DNA of 57,016 bases from Sphingomonas pituitosa NBRC 102491 (GCF_001598435.1 NZ_BCYY01000029.1:1-57016); one strand, 5' to 3'; positions 8,996 through 18,480 are shown, counted from the stretch's first letter. A program made the numbers and translations. Notes: generated by a model not told the origin, from the letters alone.

Positions 8996-10131
8996 GCGGC
9001 CTCTCGGTTCGGTTCCTCAAGCTGGAACGGTATCTCGATCTCAACGCTGAAACCTTCCCCAGGTTTCGTTCGCGTCTCGAAACGATGGTCAGGCCCGAAA
9101 GCCTGCACCAACCGCTCCCGTATATTGGCGAGCCCCACGCCAGTTGAAAGCGTCGGCCTCGGACGCGCTTCGATCAATCCCGGACCCGTATCGGACACGG
9201 CGATCTGCACCCTGTCTCCGGTGAGCCGAGCCGAAACGATGATGTCGGCGCCGTCCTCCTGCGTGCTGACGGCATATTTGATCGCATTTTCGACCAGCGG
9301 CTGGAGCAGCAGCGACGGCAGCCGGCCCTTGGCGACGCGCGGATCGAGATCGAAATGCATGCGCAGCCGCTCGTCGAAGCGCATCTTCTCGATCTCGAGA
9401 TAGAGCTTCAGCGTCTCGATCTCCTGCGCCAGCGTGACGTGGGCGGTCGGCTCGTTGGCCAGCGTGTAGCGCAGGAACGAGGAGAGGCGGGACAGCATGA
9501 TGTTCGCCCGCTCGGTCTGCTTGAGCAGCACCAGCGTCGAGATCGAGTTGAGCGTGTTGAACAGGAAATGCGGATTGAGCTGGTAGCGCAGCATCGCCAG
9601 CTGGGCGCTCGATGCCTGGTTCTCCAGGATCTGCATCTGGTCGATCTGCTGCTCGACGATCAGGTAGAAATTGATCCCGAAATAGAGCGCCGACCAGCCC
9701 GCCAGCACCGTGAAGGTGAGGAAGCTGTAGCCGATCACCCGCGCAAAGGTGATTCCGGCCTCCGCCGCCGTGAACGAATAGGTGAAGGCCTCCAGCACCG
9801 CATAGATCAGCGTCGCCGCGCCCAGCGTGGCGAGGGTGAGCAGCACCGCCGGGATGCGCGGCAGGCGGCGGTAATAGCCGTAGAGCGCCGAGAGCAGCAG
9901 CGTGAGGCAATAGCCGACGATCGCCTCGATGATCGCCTTGATCAGCCCCTCGACCGAAAAGCCGTTCGAGATCGACGAGACCGAGCGCAGCAGCAGATAG
10001 CCGCTCCAGCCGGTCGCCTGGAGAATCCAGAAGGCACGGCCCTTGTCTTCGAAAAAGGGACGCGAAAACAGATCGGGCTTGGAAAGGCCCAGGGTTCGGG
10101 TGCTCGTCTGCGGAAGCGAAGTCTTTGCCAC
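8992..10131 (-). CDS. LytS/YehU-type membrane sensor histidine kinase
   Basis: A 379-residue kinase. Several hydrophobic segments between about residues 35 and 160 form a membrane sensor region. The His_kinase family signature LRYQLNPHFLFNTLNSIS carries the phosphoacceptor (about H188), and the ATPase domain shows LLLQPLVENAIKYAV and the glycine-rich GVGLANIRERL. This class pairs with LytTR regulators such as the one encoded directly downstream with a 4-base overlap. The start at 10131 is a GTG with a weak AGGCG upstream; no ATG exists near the N-terminus. An intrinsic terminator at 10165-10199 separates it from the upstream receptor gene, so the kinase-regulator pair has its own promoter or depends on read-through. 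Confidence 0.93.
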   Translation of the reverse strand: MAKTSLPQTSTRTLGLSKPDLFSRPFFEDKGRAFWILQATGWSGYLLLRSVSSISNGFSVEGLIKAIIEAIVGYCLTLLLSALYGYYRRLPRIPAVLLTLATLGAATLIYAVLEAFTYSFTAAEAGITFARVIGYSFLTFTVLAGWSALYFGINFYLIVEQQIDQMQILENQASSAQLAMLRYQLNPHFLFNTLNSISTLVLLKQTERANIMLSRLSSFLRYTLANEPTAHVTLAQEIETLKLYLEIEKMRFDERLRMHFDLDPRVAKGRLPSLLLQPLVENAIKYAVSTQEDGADIIVSARLTGDRVQIAVSDTGPGLIEARPRPTLSTGVGLANIRERLVQAFGPDHRFETRTKPGEGFSVEIEIPFQLEEPNREAA

Positions 10132-10164
10132 GCTGCGCCTGTACCATCGCGATGGCGAGGGGGC

Positions 10165-10199
10165 AAAAAAAATGCCGGGCGCGCTGGGCGCCCGGCATT
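10165..10199 (-). terminator. Intrinsic terminator of the Oar-like receptor gene
   Basis: A 12-bp perfect stem (10171-10182 with 10188-10199) with a 5-base loop. On the minus strand it is followed by a run of Ts (complement of the A-run starting at 10165). It sits 22 bases after the receptor stop at 10222. Confidence 0.9.
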
Positions 10200-10221
10200 C
10201 TGAAAAGGTCGGTCGTGCCGC

Positions 10222-13200
10222 TTAGAAGGTGAAGCGGGCGCCGACGCGGATCGCGTAGAACGATCCGTTGAAGTTGACGGCGGCGTCGTTCGGCGCCTGG
10301 TAGCTGGAGTACTGGTACTTGGCGCAGCCAGCGGCGGGGTTTGCCGCCGTGCCGATCGCGGTGCCCGCCGGTACCACGGCGCCGGCCGAGGTGACGCAGT
10401 TCACCGTCACGACCGAGGCCGCGTACGGGAAGCCGAACTGGCGCAGACCGCCCCAGTTCTTGTTCAGCAGGTTCGGCAGGTTGTTGATGTCCGCGAACAC
10501 CGACAGGCGCGAGTGGCCCACGAAGGTCGGGATTTCCTGCTCGAGGTGGATGTCGATCTGCGTGAACGCGCGGTTGCGGGCGATGTTCTTCGGCGCGATC
10601 TGGCCGCGATAGTTCTTCAGCGCGCTGTTGTTGATCAGCGCTTCCAGCAGGCCCTTCGTGGTCGTGTCGCCCTGCGCATAGGTCACGATGGGATCGTCAC
10701 CCGACTTCGGCACGTACAGCAGGTTGGTGTTGGTGGTGCCGCCGGTGAGGACGGTGCCGAACACGTCGGTGCGGTTCGCTGCCGAGTCGCGCATCGTGTA
10801 GCTGTACGGGCGTCCCGCGCGGGTTTCGCCGAACAGCTGGATCACGGTGCGATAGTCGCCGAAGAAGGCGTGATCGAAGCCGATATTGTACTTGTACGAC
10901 CACTTGATCTGATCGCCCGAGGTGCCGAGGACCGGGAAGTTCGGGTCGGCGAACAGCTGATTGCGAAAGTTCGAGTTGATCGTCGACGAGGTGGCGTTGC
11001 CCACGTCGCGGACGTCCTGCAGCGTGTAGCTGCCGCCGAACGACAGACCCCAGTCGAACTTCTTGTCGAAGCGGACCACGCCGATGTGCGAGCGACCCTT
11101 GTGGGCGCTGGTCACCAGGATGTCGTAGTTGTTGTCGCTGAAGCCGAGCAGGCCGTTGTAGCGCGGACGGCCGTCCGGCAGCGTGCCGACCACCACCGAA
11201 CGCGCATCGACGAAGATGGGCGTGTCGAGCGTGTTCGAATAGTAATAGTCGGCGCCGAAGTTGAACCCGAACAGGTTCAGGTCACCCGAGAGCGTCGCCT
11301 TGAGCGAACGCGGCAGGTGGAAGCCCGGTGCAATCGCGCCGGTGTTGGTGCGCGGCAGCGAGGTGCTGCCCGTCACGTTGCTCGCAGCGGCAGCAAGTGC
11401 GGCCGGGGCCCTGCCGGTGACATTGTTGAGCGCGATGTCGCAGAGCGAACCTGCGGTATTGCAGGTCGCGTCGCGCTGGATGGTCAGCGAGTTGGTGGTG
11501 ATGGTGTTGGAGAAGCTGTTCGACAGATAGATGTCGGGCGAACCGCCACCGAAGATGCCGGCGCCGCCGCGGAAGCTGTAGGGCTTGGCTGCGGGCTTGT
11601 ACTCGAAGCTCAGGCGCGGCTCGAACTGGTCAAGACCCTTGTAGGTCTTGAGGTTCGAGAAGCCATAGCGCTGGGTGAAGTACGGGTTCAGCGTCGGCAC
11701 GTCGCGCATGCCGTACATCGTGTATCGAACGCCCGCGGTCACACGCAATGCATCCGTTACCTGCCAGTCGTCCTGTGCGCCCAGCGTGTATGCAGTGTAG
11801 TGGAAATCGGCTGCGGCGCTGTTTCCGCCGCCGAGAACGCCCGCATAGGTGACGCTGTTTGCACGGCGCGCCTGGAAGTCGGCGATCGAGTCGAAATACC
11901 AGCTGCCCAGGCTGTTCTGCACGAAGTTGTTGAACGTGCGGTTCTGGGTGACGTCGATCAGCGCACGGATCTCGTGGTTGCCGGTCTGGTAGCGAGTCGC
12001 GAACGAGCCCGCCCAGGTGTCGTAGAACAGCACGTTGGTGTGACGCGAATTGTCCGGACCGAAGTACACGGTCGGCACGCCGGTACCGCAAGCCGTGGTC
12101 GACGACGCGACGGTCGCCACCGCATCGTCGCACACGCCAAGCTGGCCGTTCGGACGGCCGCCGAACGGCTCCTGGCCGCGGCGCGTCCAGCGGTAGATCA
12201 GGCGCGCTTCGGTCGAGAAGTTGCTGGTCCAATCCGAGTTCAGCTGCAGGATGCCGGCGCGAAGCAGCTCGCTCAGCGCATAGGCGTTGGTGCTGAGGCC
12301 GTAGGTCGTGCTCGCGGTGCTGGTGTTGTTCTGGCTGCCCTGCACGTTGTACGAATTGACGTACGAGAAGGACAGCTTCTGACCCGTCATCACGTTCCAG
12401 TCGATGCGGCCGACGATCTTTTCGTCCTTGCGGTCGTTGATCGACAGCGCAGTGCCGGGCTCGATGCTGTACGTGTTCTTGGCGATCGCGCTGATGTCGT
12501 TGATCGCGGTGCTGAGAAGGGCCGCGTTGGGGTACGACGACACCTGGGTCGAATAGGGCCGCGGATCGGTGTTGCGCTCACCCGAAACCATGAAGAACAG
12601 CTTGTCCTTCAGGATCGGGCCGCTGAGCGTGGCGCCGTAGGTTTCGGACTTGAACTTCGGGCGGGCAAAGACCGTGGTACCAATGCGGGTGCCGCTCAGG
12701 CCATCGGTGTTCTGCGAGTAGAAGCCGGTGCCGTGGAATGCGTTGGTGCCCGACTTGAGCACGGTGTCGATCGCACCGCCCTGGAAGCCGCTCTGGCGGA
12801 AGTCATAAGGTGCCACCGAGACCGAAACCTGCGCGAGCGCGTCGAACGGCACCGGACCGCGGATGTTCGGGCTGGCGTCCTGGTTGAGGCCGAAGGTGTC
12901 GCCGACCGTCACGCCGTTGATGGTGAAACGGTTGAAGCGCGGGTTGACGCCTGCGAACGAAATGGCGCCGCCGCGGTCACCATTGTTCGAGATGTCGGCG
13001 GCAGCGAACGGATCGCGGCGCTGGATGTCGCGGATGTCGCGATTGACGGAAGCGACCTTGCCGATCTGGATCGCATCGAGAACGGTCGACGGACCGTTCG
13101 ACCGGATGCCGGCGCCCTTGATGGTCGAGGCCGTGACGACGATTTCCGATCCTGCGTCAGCCGTTGCGGCGAGCTCGATCGGCAGAGAATACGCCTGCTG

Positions 13201-13491
13201 GACGACCGTGTAGATGTCGGTCACGGTCTGATTGCCGGCCGAGCTGGTCACTTCGACGGTGTACGGACCGCCCGTGCGGAGGCCGGCGACCGTGAAATTG
13301 CCTTGGGCGTCGGTCTTCGCTTGCGAACGCGTGCCCGACGGCACGTGGATGGTGACGACGGTCGCATCGCCCACCGGTGCGCCGTTGGCGGTCACGGTGC
13401 CGCGAATCGTGGAGGTGGTTTCCTGCGCGTGCGCGGCAACCGGGATGAGCAGCGCGGCAGCGGCCACGCCTGCAAGAAAGTGCGTTCGCAT
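10222..13491 (-). CDS. Oar-like TonB-dependent receptor with N-terminal carboxypeptidase-regulatory domain
   Basis: A 1089-residue outer-membrane protein. A signal peptide (MRTHFLAGVAAAALLIPVAAHAQ) is followed by a transthyretin-like carboxypeptidase-regulatory domain (about 28-105: STIRGTVTANGAPVGDATV...GNFTVAGLRTGGPYTVEV). Next come a plug domain (about 115-245, with FNRFTINGVTVGD) and a very long barrel ending in AIRVGARFTF. This architecture matches the Oar family, whose members in proteobacteria are linked to protein or peptide uptake and adhesion; the ligand here is unknown. The coding strand is slightly less GC-extreme than its neighbours but otherwise normal. It has its own terminator. 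Confidence 0.93.
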   Translation of the reverse strand: MRTHFLAGVAAAALLIPVAAHAQETTSTIRGTVTANGAPVGDATVVTIHVPSGTRSQAKTDAQGNFTVAGLRTGGPYTVEVTSSAGNQTVTDIYTVVQQAYSLPIELAATADAGSEIVVTASTIKGAGIRSNGPSTVLDAIQIGKVASVNRDIRDIQRRDPFAAADISNNGDRGGAISFAGVNPRFNRFTINGVTVGDTFGLNQDASPNIRGPVPFDALAQVSVSVAPYDFRQSGFQGGAIDTVLKSGTNAFHGTGFYSQNTDGLSGTRIGTTVFARPKFKSETYGATLSGPILKDKLFFMVSGERNTDPRPYSTQVSSYPNAALLSTAINDISAIAKNTYSIEPGTALSINDRKDEKIVGRIDWNVMTGQKLSFSYVNSYNVQGSQNNTSTASTTYGLSTNAYALSELLRAGILQLNSDWTSNFSTEARLIYRWTRRGQEPFGGRPNGQLGVCDDAVATVASSTTACGTGVPTVYFGPDNSRHTNVLFYDTWAGSFATRYQTGNHEIRALIDVTQNRTFNNFVQNSLGSWYFDSIADFQARRANSVTYAGVLGGGNSAAADFHYTAYTLGAQDDWQVTDALRVTAGVRYTMYGMRDVPTLNPYFTQRYGFSNLKTYKGLDQFEPRLSFEYKPAAKPYSFRGGAGIFGGGSPDIYLSNSFSNTITTNSLTIQRDATCNTAGSLCDIALNNVTGRAPAALAAAASNVTGSTSLPRTNTGAIAPGFHLPRSLKATLSGDLNLFGFNFGADYYYSNTLDTPIFVDARSVVVGTLPDGRPRYNGLLGFSDNNYDILVTSAHKGRSHIGVVRFDKKFDWGLSFGGSYTLQDVRDVGNATSSTINSNFRNQLFADPNFPVLGTSGDQIKWSYKYNIGFDHAFFGDYRTVIQLFGETRAGRPYSYTMRDSAANRTDVFGTVLTGGTTNTNLLYVPKSGDDPIVTYAQGDTTTKGLLEALINNSALKNYRGQIAPKNIARNRAFTQIDIHLEQEIPTFVGHSRLSVFADINNLPNLLNKNWGGLRQFGFPYAASVVTVNCVTSAGAVVPAGTAIGTAANPAAGCAKYQYSSYQAPNDAAVNFNGSFYAIRVGARFTF

Positions 13492-13638
13492 CGAGAGAGT
13501 TCCCTTTTAGAGCCTGTGGCTACCAGTCGTGGCGCTTTGCGCGCCATCTGTCTGGCTGCCCCCTGCTTGGCTTTGATTGCGGAATTGTGACAGTCAATAC
13601 GTGCGGAACGTTCCACTATGGTGCGTTGCAAAAAGGCA

Positions 13639-15765
13639 TCACCCGGAAGCGCTTACAATCGACAGCCAATCCGCCTCGCTGATCACGCGAATCCCCAGAT
13701 CGGCCGCCTTTTTCAGCTTCGATCCGGCGCCCGGACCGGCGATCACCAGATCGGTCTTCGCCGATACCGAACCTGATACCCGCGCACCCAGCCGCTCCGC
13801 CTGCGCCTTCGCCTCGTCGCGACTCACCGCTTCCAGCGTGCCGGTGAACACCAGCGTCTTGCCGGTCACTTCCGAGTCGCGCGATTCCACCACAAAGGGC
13901 GGGGGGGCGACTTCGCCGAGCAGATCGGCCCAGGCCGCGCGGTTGTGCGGCTCGTGGAAGAAGTCCGCCAGCGCATGGCCCACCGCCGCGCCGACATTCT
14001 CGACGCCGATCCGTTCGGCGATCGCCTTGTCGAGTCGGGTCCGATGCTTCGCCTCGGTCTCGCCGAGCTGCGGCGGGGTGGCGTCGCGCAGGCCGATCAG
14101 TTCGTCGGCCAGCGTTTCCAGCGCGGGCAGACTGACGTAGCGCTTGAGCAGGTCGCGCGCGGTGATCGCGCCGATATGGCGGATGCCGAGGCCGAACAGC
14201 AGCCGCGCCGCATCGGGCGTGCGCTTCGCCTCGATCGCGGCGAGCAGGCCGTCGACCGACTTTTCCTGCCAGCCTTCGCGCCCGAGCAGGTCGCCCCGGT
14301 GCCGCGCGAGGCGGAAGATGTCGGCCGGCTCGGCGATCCAGCCCAGGTCGAGCAGTTCGATCAGCGTCTTCTCGCCCAGCCCGTCGATGTCGAGCGCCCC
14401 GCGGCTGACGAAATGCTTGAGCCGCTCCAGCCTTTGCGCCGGGCAGATCAGCCCGCCGGTGCAGCGGACATCCACTTCGCCTTCCTCGGCCACCGCTTCC
14501 GACGCACAGATCGGGCAATGGCTGGGGAAGTGCCACTCGGCGCGCGGTTCCTCGCGGGTGAGGTTCTCGACGATCTGCGGGATCACGTCGCCGGCGCGCT
14601 GGAGCACCACGCGGTCGCCGGGGCGCACGCCCAGCCGCGCGATCTCGTCGGCATTGTGCAGCGTCGCGTTGCTGACGACGACGCCGCCTACCGTCACCGG
14701 CTCCAGCCGCGCGACCGGGGTGAGCTTGCCGGTGCGACCGACCTGGATGTCGATTGCCTGGAGCGTGGTCTGGGCACGCTCGGCGGGAAATTTGTGGGCA
14801 AGGCCCCAGCGCGGCGCGCGGCCGACATAGCCGAGCCGTTCCTGCCAATCGAGCCGGTCGACCTTGTAGACCACGCCGTCGATGTCGAAGCCCAAATCGG
14901 CGCGGCGCGTCTCGATCGCGCGATACTGGGCGAGGGCATTCTCCAGCGTGGGTGCGCGGACGAACAGGTCGGAGACCGGGAAGCCCCAGGCGCGGATGCG
15001 GTCGATCGCTTCATACTGCTTGTCGGCAAGCGGTTCGCTCAGCTCCCCCCAGCCCCAGGCGAGGAAGCGCAGCGGCCGCGTCTTGGTGATGGCGGCGTCC
15101 TTCTGGCGCAGCGATCCGGCGGCGGCGTTGCGCGGATTGGCGAACTGGCGCGCTTCCTTGCCGGTTTCTTCCGCCTCGGCGAGCAGCCGGGCGTTGAGCG
15201 CGGCGAAATCGGCCTTGGCCATATAGACCTCGCCGCGCACCTCGCACACCGGCGGGGCGCCCTCGATGCGGTGCGGAATGTCTTGGATGGTACGCACATT
15301 GGGCGTCACGTCCTCGCCGATCCGGCCGTCGCCGCGGGTCAGCGCCTGGACGAGCTCGCCGTCCACATAGCGCAGCGAGCAGGAGAGGCCGTCGATCTTG
15401 GGCTCGGCGGTGAGTTCCACGGCCGCATCGTCGGCCAGCTTGAGGAAGCGGCGGACGCGGCCGAGAAAGTCGGCGACATCCTCGTCGGCAAAGCCGTTGT
15501 CGAGGCTGAACATCTGCCGCGCATGCGCCACCTTGGCGAGCGGGCCCGATGGCGTGGCGCCGACCTGGCGAGACGGCGAATCGGTGCGGACCAGGTCCGG
15601 GAAGGCGGCTTCGATCTCGGCATTGCGGCGGACCAGCGCATCGAAGTCCGCGTCGCTGATCTCGGGCGCATCCGCGTCGTGGTAGCGGCGGTTGTGGTGC
15701 GTGATCTCGGCGGCGAGGCGGGCGAGTTCGGCGGCGGCGTCTTCGGGCGTGCGGGGCAGCGTCAT
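13639..15765 (-). CDS. ligA: NAD-dependent DNA ligase
   Basis: A 708-residue essential replication and repair enzyme that seals nicks using NAD+. The order of domains is complete: Ia and adenylation domain with the active-site lysine in EPKIDGLSC (about K123), OB fold, four-cysteine zinc finger (CPIC...RCTGGLICPAQ), helix-hairpin-helix region (LDIDGLGEKTLIELL), and a C-terminal BRCT domain (from about 630, GKTLVFTGTLEAVSRDEAKA). Length is normal for alphaproteobacteria. It is a single gene on the minus strand. The intergenic space downstream carries the promoter of the Oar-like receptor gene. Confidence 0.98.
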   Translation of the reverse strand: MTLPRTPEDAAAELARLAAEITHHNRRYHDADAPEISDADFDALVRRNAEIEAAFPDLVRTDSPSRQVGATPSGPLAKVAHARQMFSLDNGFADEDVADFLGRVRRFLKLADDAAVELTAEPKIDGLSCSLRYVDGELVQALTRGDGRIGEDVTPNVRTIQDIPHRIEGAPPVCEVRGEVYMAKADFAALNARLLAEAEETGKEARQFANPRNAAAGSLRQKDAAITKTRPLRFLAWGWGELSEPLADKQYEAIDRIRAWGFPVSDLFVRAPTLENALAQYRAIETRRADLGFDIDGVVYKVDRLDWQERLGYVGRAPRWGLAHKFPAERAQTTLQAIDIQVGRTGKLTPVARLEPVTVGGVVVSNATLHNADEIARLGVRPGDRVVLQRAGDVIPQIVENLTREEPRAEWHFPSHCPICASEAVAEEGEVDVRCTGGLICPAQRLERLKHFVSRGALDIDGLGEKTLIELLDLGWIAEPADIFRLARHRGDLLGREGWQEKSVDGLLAAIEAKRTPDAARLLFGLGIRHIGAITARDLLKRYVSLPALETLADELIGLRDATPPQLGETEAKHRTRLDKAIAERIGVENVGAAVGHALADFFHEPHNRAAWADLLGEVAPPPFVVESRDSEVTGKTLVFTGTLEAVSRDEAKAQAERLGARVSGSVSAKTDLVIAGPGAGSKLKKAADLGIRVISEADWLSIVSASG

Positions 15766-15797
15766 GCCCCGCAGCTAGGGGAAGGACGCGCGCGCGA

Positions 15798-16310
15798 TCA
15801 AGCCTCCTCCTCGGCCGGGTCGAGCGGGCGGGTGGCCCAACTGGCGTAGAGGGTGGGAACCGCGGAATAGAGCGTCATCAGGAAAAAGGCGCAGACCATG
15901 GCGCGGCGCGCGATGTCAGCGCCGGACCAGTCGTACACGGCGGTTGCCGCGGCGATGGCCCAGAACAGCGCCAGCCCTGCCAGTGCCATGCTCGCAAAGC
16001 CGACCAGAAACGCGCGGCGGCGCAGGTCGCGATCCCATTCGTCGACCGTTTCCTGCGTACCCCAGGGTTTGACAGGTCCCCAAAGCTGGCAGCACACGCC
16101 GATCGGAAAGCCGACAGACAGCAGAGACTGACCGAGCCAGAATTGGTGCGCCGGGGCCAGAAATGCGATGCCAAGTCCGGTCAGCGCGAGCAGCAGCGCG
16201 AACCCCGGCGTCCAGCGCAGCAGTCGGCGGCGCGGCGCGCCTTCGGCAAGCGCGGGGATGCCGGTGCGGCGGGAAAGGTTGTCGAGCGTTGCGATAAAGC
16301 GGTTGGTCAT
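15798..16310 (-). CDS. Small membrane protein paired with an XRE regulator
   Basis: A 170-residue protein with four likely membrane segments (about 34-52, 58-75, 100-122 and 130-150), a basic N-terminus, and an acidic tail (LDPAEEEA). No enzymatic motif is recognised. Its ATG overlaps the stop of the XRE regulator by four bases (16307-16310), so the two are made together. Two-gene units of a short XRE repressor and a multi-span membrane protein of unknown function are common in bacteria and archaea. The membrane partner may control the regulator or be its only target. That role is inference. Confidence 0.72.
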   Translation of the reverse strand: MTNRFIATLDNLSRRTGIPALAEGAPRRRLLRWTPGFALLLALTGLGIAFLAPAHQFWLGQSLLSVGFPIGVCCQLWGPVKPWGTQETVDEWDRDLRRRAFLVGFASMALAGLALFWAIAAATAVYDWSGADIARRAMVCAFFLMTLYSAVPTLYASWATRPLDPAEEEA

Positions 16311-16567
16311 GCCTCTCTCTCCTGAGAGTGGATTCCGGCGCGCTGCAGCGCGTCTGCCACGGGTTCGAAGGGTTCGAAGGAAAACAGCAGTTCCACCGGC
16401 ACGCCGAACACCCGCGCGATCCGCATCGCCAGTTCGAGGCTGGGCTTGTAGTCGCCGCGTTCGAGATAGCCGATCGTCTGCGGGTTCACCCCCACCGCCT
16501 CGGCAAGGGCGCGCCGGGTCATGCCGGATTCGGCACGGAACAGCGCGATGCGATTGTGGATGATCAT
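16307..16567 (-). CDS. Short XRE-family transcriptional regulator
   Basis: An 86-residue DNA-binding protein. Nearly all of it is a Cro/CI-type helix-turn-helix (about 4-62: RIALFRAESGMTRRALAEAV, NPQTIGYLERGDYKPSLELA), closely matching the small regulators that accompany membrane proteins. The ATG at 16567 is chosen because it begins exactly at the usual start of this family and has GGAG upstream; an in-frame ATG 45 bases earlier would put the start beyond the likely promoter. A perfect 16-bp palindrome lies 28 bases upstream (16595-16610), overlapping a possible -10 element, so self-repression is likely. Downstream it is coupled to the membrane protein gene. Confidence 0.86.
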   Translation of the reverse strand: MIIHNRIALFRAESGMTRRALAEAVGVNPQTIGYLERGDYKPSLELAMRIARVFGVPVELLFSFEPFEPVADALQRAGIHSQEREA

Positions 16568-16594
16568 GGAACCATCAGCTCCGTAGTGCGATTC

Positions 16595-16610
16595 GTTGTG
16601 TATACACAAC
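16595..16610. promoter_or_regulatory. Perfect palindromic operator candidate for the XRE regulator
   Basis: GTTGTGTATACACAAC is a perfect 16-bp dyad in the gap between the XRE gene and the divergent MBL-fold gene. On the minus strand a TTGACC (16627-16622) lies 15 bases before TATACA (16606-16601), so the dyad covers the likely -10 of the regulator promoter. This is the expected position for autorepression. Confidence 0.6.
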
Positions 16611-16677
16611 AAGTCTATCGGTCAATGCACGGGCGGACAGGCTTGATCTAGGTCAGTGCGGTTGCGAGAGAGGGCGG

Positions 16678-17844
16678 ATGGCGATGGCAAGGACGTTTGC
16701 GCGCTGGCTGATCGCCACGCTGCTCTGGGTGGTGGTGGCGCTGTGCCTGTTCCTGACGCTGGTGCCGCCCTTCCTCGACCGCATCTATTATCGCGGGGGC
16801 GAGACCGGGCATTTCGACGGCGCCCGCTTTGCCAATCCCGATGGGGAAACCGCCCCGGCACCCGCGCTCGCCTTCGTGTTCCTCGCCCATCGCGTCGCCA
16901 GCGTGGGGCGGCAGCCGGAATGGCCCGCCAGCGTGCCCGTCACCCAAGGCCGTCCCCCCGCGCGGGTCGCAGGGCAGGCGATGAAGGTCAGCTGGATCGG
17001 CCATGCCAGCGTGCTGATCCAGACCCAGGGCCTCAACATCCTCACCGATCCGGTGTGGAGCGACGTCGCCGGGCCGTTCGGTATGGGGCCGAAGCGCGTC
17101 ACCGCGCCCGGCGTGCGGCTGGCCGACCTGCCGAAGATCGACCTGATCCTGGTCAGCCACAACCATTACGACCATCTCGACCTCGCGACGCTCAAGACGA
17201 TCTGGCAGCGGGACCGGCCGCTGGTCGTGACCGGCCTGGGCAATGACAGTGTCATCGGCCAGGCGGGCGTGCCGGCGCGCGGGCTCGACTGGGGGCAGCG
17301 GCTGACGCTCAGGCCCGGCATCAACGTGGTCGTCACCCGCAACCATCACTGGAGCAGCCGCTGGTTCGCCGATCGCAATCGCGCGCTCTGGTCCAGCTTC
17401 GTGGTGACGCTGCCCGGCGGCAACCTGTTCTTCGCCGGCGATACCGGCTGGGGCGACGGCAAATGGCCGGCCGAGGCCGCGGCGCTGGGGCCGGTGCGGT
17501 TCGCCGCCATTCCCGTGGGCGCCTTCCGCTTCAAGCCCGGCCAGATGGCGGCCGACGCGCATATCGGCCCGCGCGACGCGATCCGGGTGTGGGACGGGCT
17601 CGGCCGGCCCTGGGCGCTGCCGATCCATTGGGGCACCTTCCGCCTCTCCTGGGAAGCCTACCGTACCCCGCCGGACATGCTGGCGGCGATGCTGGCCTGT
17701 GGCGGCACCGATCCGCGCCGCTTCGCCGATCATCCGATCGGACAAGGCTTCGACGTGCCGGCGATCGGCGTACCGCCGGCGGCGCCGAACGACAACGGCA
17801 TCGCCAAATGCCGCGCCGAGGGGCGGTTCGACCGTTTCCGCTGA
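16678..17844 (+). CDS. MBL-fold metallohydrolase (NAPE-PLD/UlaG-like)
   Basis: A 388-residue protein with an N-terminal hydrophobic anchor (about 9-30), so the catalytic part is probably periplasmic and membrane-tethered. The metallo-beta-lactamase core has VSWIGHASVLIQ, the metal motif SHNHYDHLD, NHHWSSRW, FFAGDTGWGDG and a late PIHWGTF histidine. This pattern matches bacterial relatives of N-acyl-phosphatidylethanolamine phospholipase D and UlaG-like lactonases. The exact substrate is unknown; a phosphodiester or lactone is likely. GAGAGAGGGCGG precedes the ATG. Confidence 0.85.
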   Translation: MAMARTFARWLIATLLWVVVALCLFLTLVPPFLDRIYYRGGETGHFDGARFANPDGETAPAPALAFVFLAHRVASVGRQPEWPASVPVTQGRPPARVAGQAMKVSWIGHASVLIQTQGLNILTDPVWSDVAGPFGMGPKRVTAPGVRLADLPKIDLILVSHNHYDHLDLATLKTIWQRDRPLVVTGLGNDSVIGQAGVPARGLDWGQRLTLRPGINVVVTRNHHWSSRWFADRNRALWSSFVVTLPGGNLFFAGDTGWGDGKWPAEAAALGPVRFAAIPVGAFRFKPGQMAADAHIGPRDAIRVWDGLGRPWALPIHWGTFRLSWEAYRTPPDMLAAMLACGGTDPRRFADHPIGQGFDVPAIGVPPAAPNDNGIAKCRAEGRFDRFR

Positions 17845-17894
17845 GCTTGAGCCGGTTGCCGGCCGCTTCTAAGGAGCCACCGGGGCAGGGGCAT

Positions 17895-18362
17895 ATGGGC
17901 AAGGGCATCGGCGCGACGCGCGACTATGAAACCAGCAGCGACCGGATCGGCAAGGCATTCGGTGCGGGTAGCGTCCTGGGCGGCCTGCTGATCCTGATGC
18001 TGTTGATCGCCGCCGGCCAGCACATGCCGCTGGCTCTGCTGGCGGGATGGGGGATCGGAACCCTGTTCGCCGGAATCGCGCTCGCCGCGGTCGGTGGCCC
18101 GATCTGGCTGGTGCTGCATGCGCTGGGCTTTCGCCGCGGCCTCCACGCAGCGCTGGTGACGGGCACACTCGGGCTCGGCCTGTATGTGGGCGCGCAGAGC
18201 TATGGCGCCGGCCTGCTCACGATCGCGCCGATCGACACGCGCAGTTGGCTGCTGGGGCTGGCGTTCAAGGCGGCGCAGGCTGCGGCGGTGGCGCTGCTCG
18301 CCGCGGGAATCGGGCTGGCGATGTGGCGCATCGCCTATCGTCGTCATAACGACGTCGCGTAG
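17895..18362 (+). CDS. Unrecognised small integral membrane protein
   Basis: A 155-residue protein with four predicted membrane segments (about 24-42, 46-68, 74-95 and 118-140), a hydrophilic N-terminus and a short basic C-terminus (RIAYRRHNDVA). I recognise no family. The start is the ATG at 17895, 50 bases after the MBL-fold gene, preceded by CCGGGGCAGGGG. It could be co-transcribed with that gene. Confidence 0.62.
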   Translation: MGKGIGATRDYETSSDRIGKAFGAGSVLGGLLILMLLIAAGQHMPLALLAGWGIGTLFAGIALAAVGGPIWLVLHALGFRRGLHAALVTGTLGLGLYVGAQSYGAGLLTIAPIDTRSWLLGLAFKAAQAAAVALLAAGIGLAMWRIAYRRHNDVA

Positions 18363-18480
18363 CATTTTGGAGTATAATGCGAAGTTGTTCAGCGAACGGC
18401 ATCCCTGCGCCCGCTGCGCGATCCATTTGCACAAGACGGCGCTCGCATGATATTCCTTGGTGGTTTCCAGGGAGGGTGGA

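Noticed and set aside
10513..13590. Very long open frame on the plus strand opposite the Oar-like receptor.
   Set aside because: It mirrors the coding gene on the other strand, has arginine/valine-rich low-complexity translation and no family match; a GC-bias shadow.
16643..16656. TTGATCTAGGTCAG resembles an FNR/FixK box upstream of the MBL-fold gene.
   Set aside because: It is only about 22 bases before the ATG, too close for activation of that gene, and is not at a standard distance from the divergent promoter.
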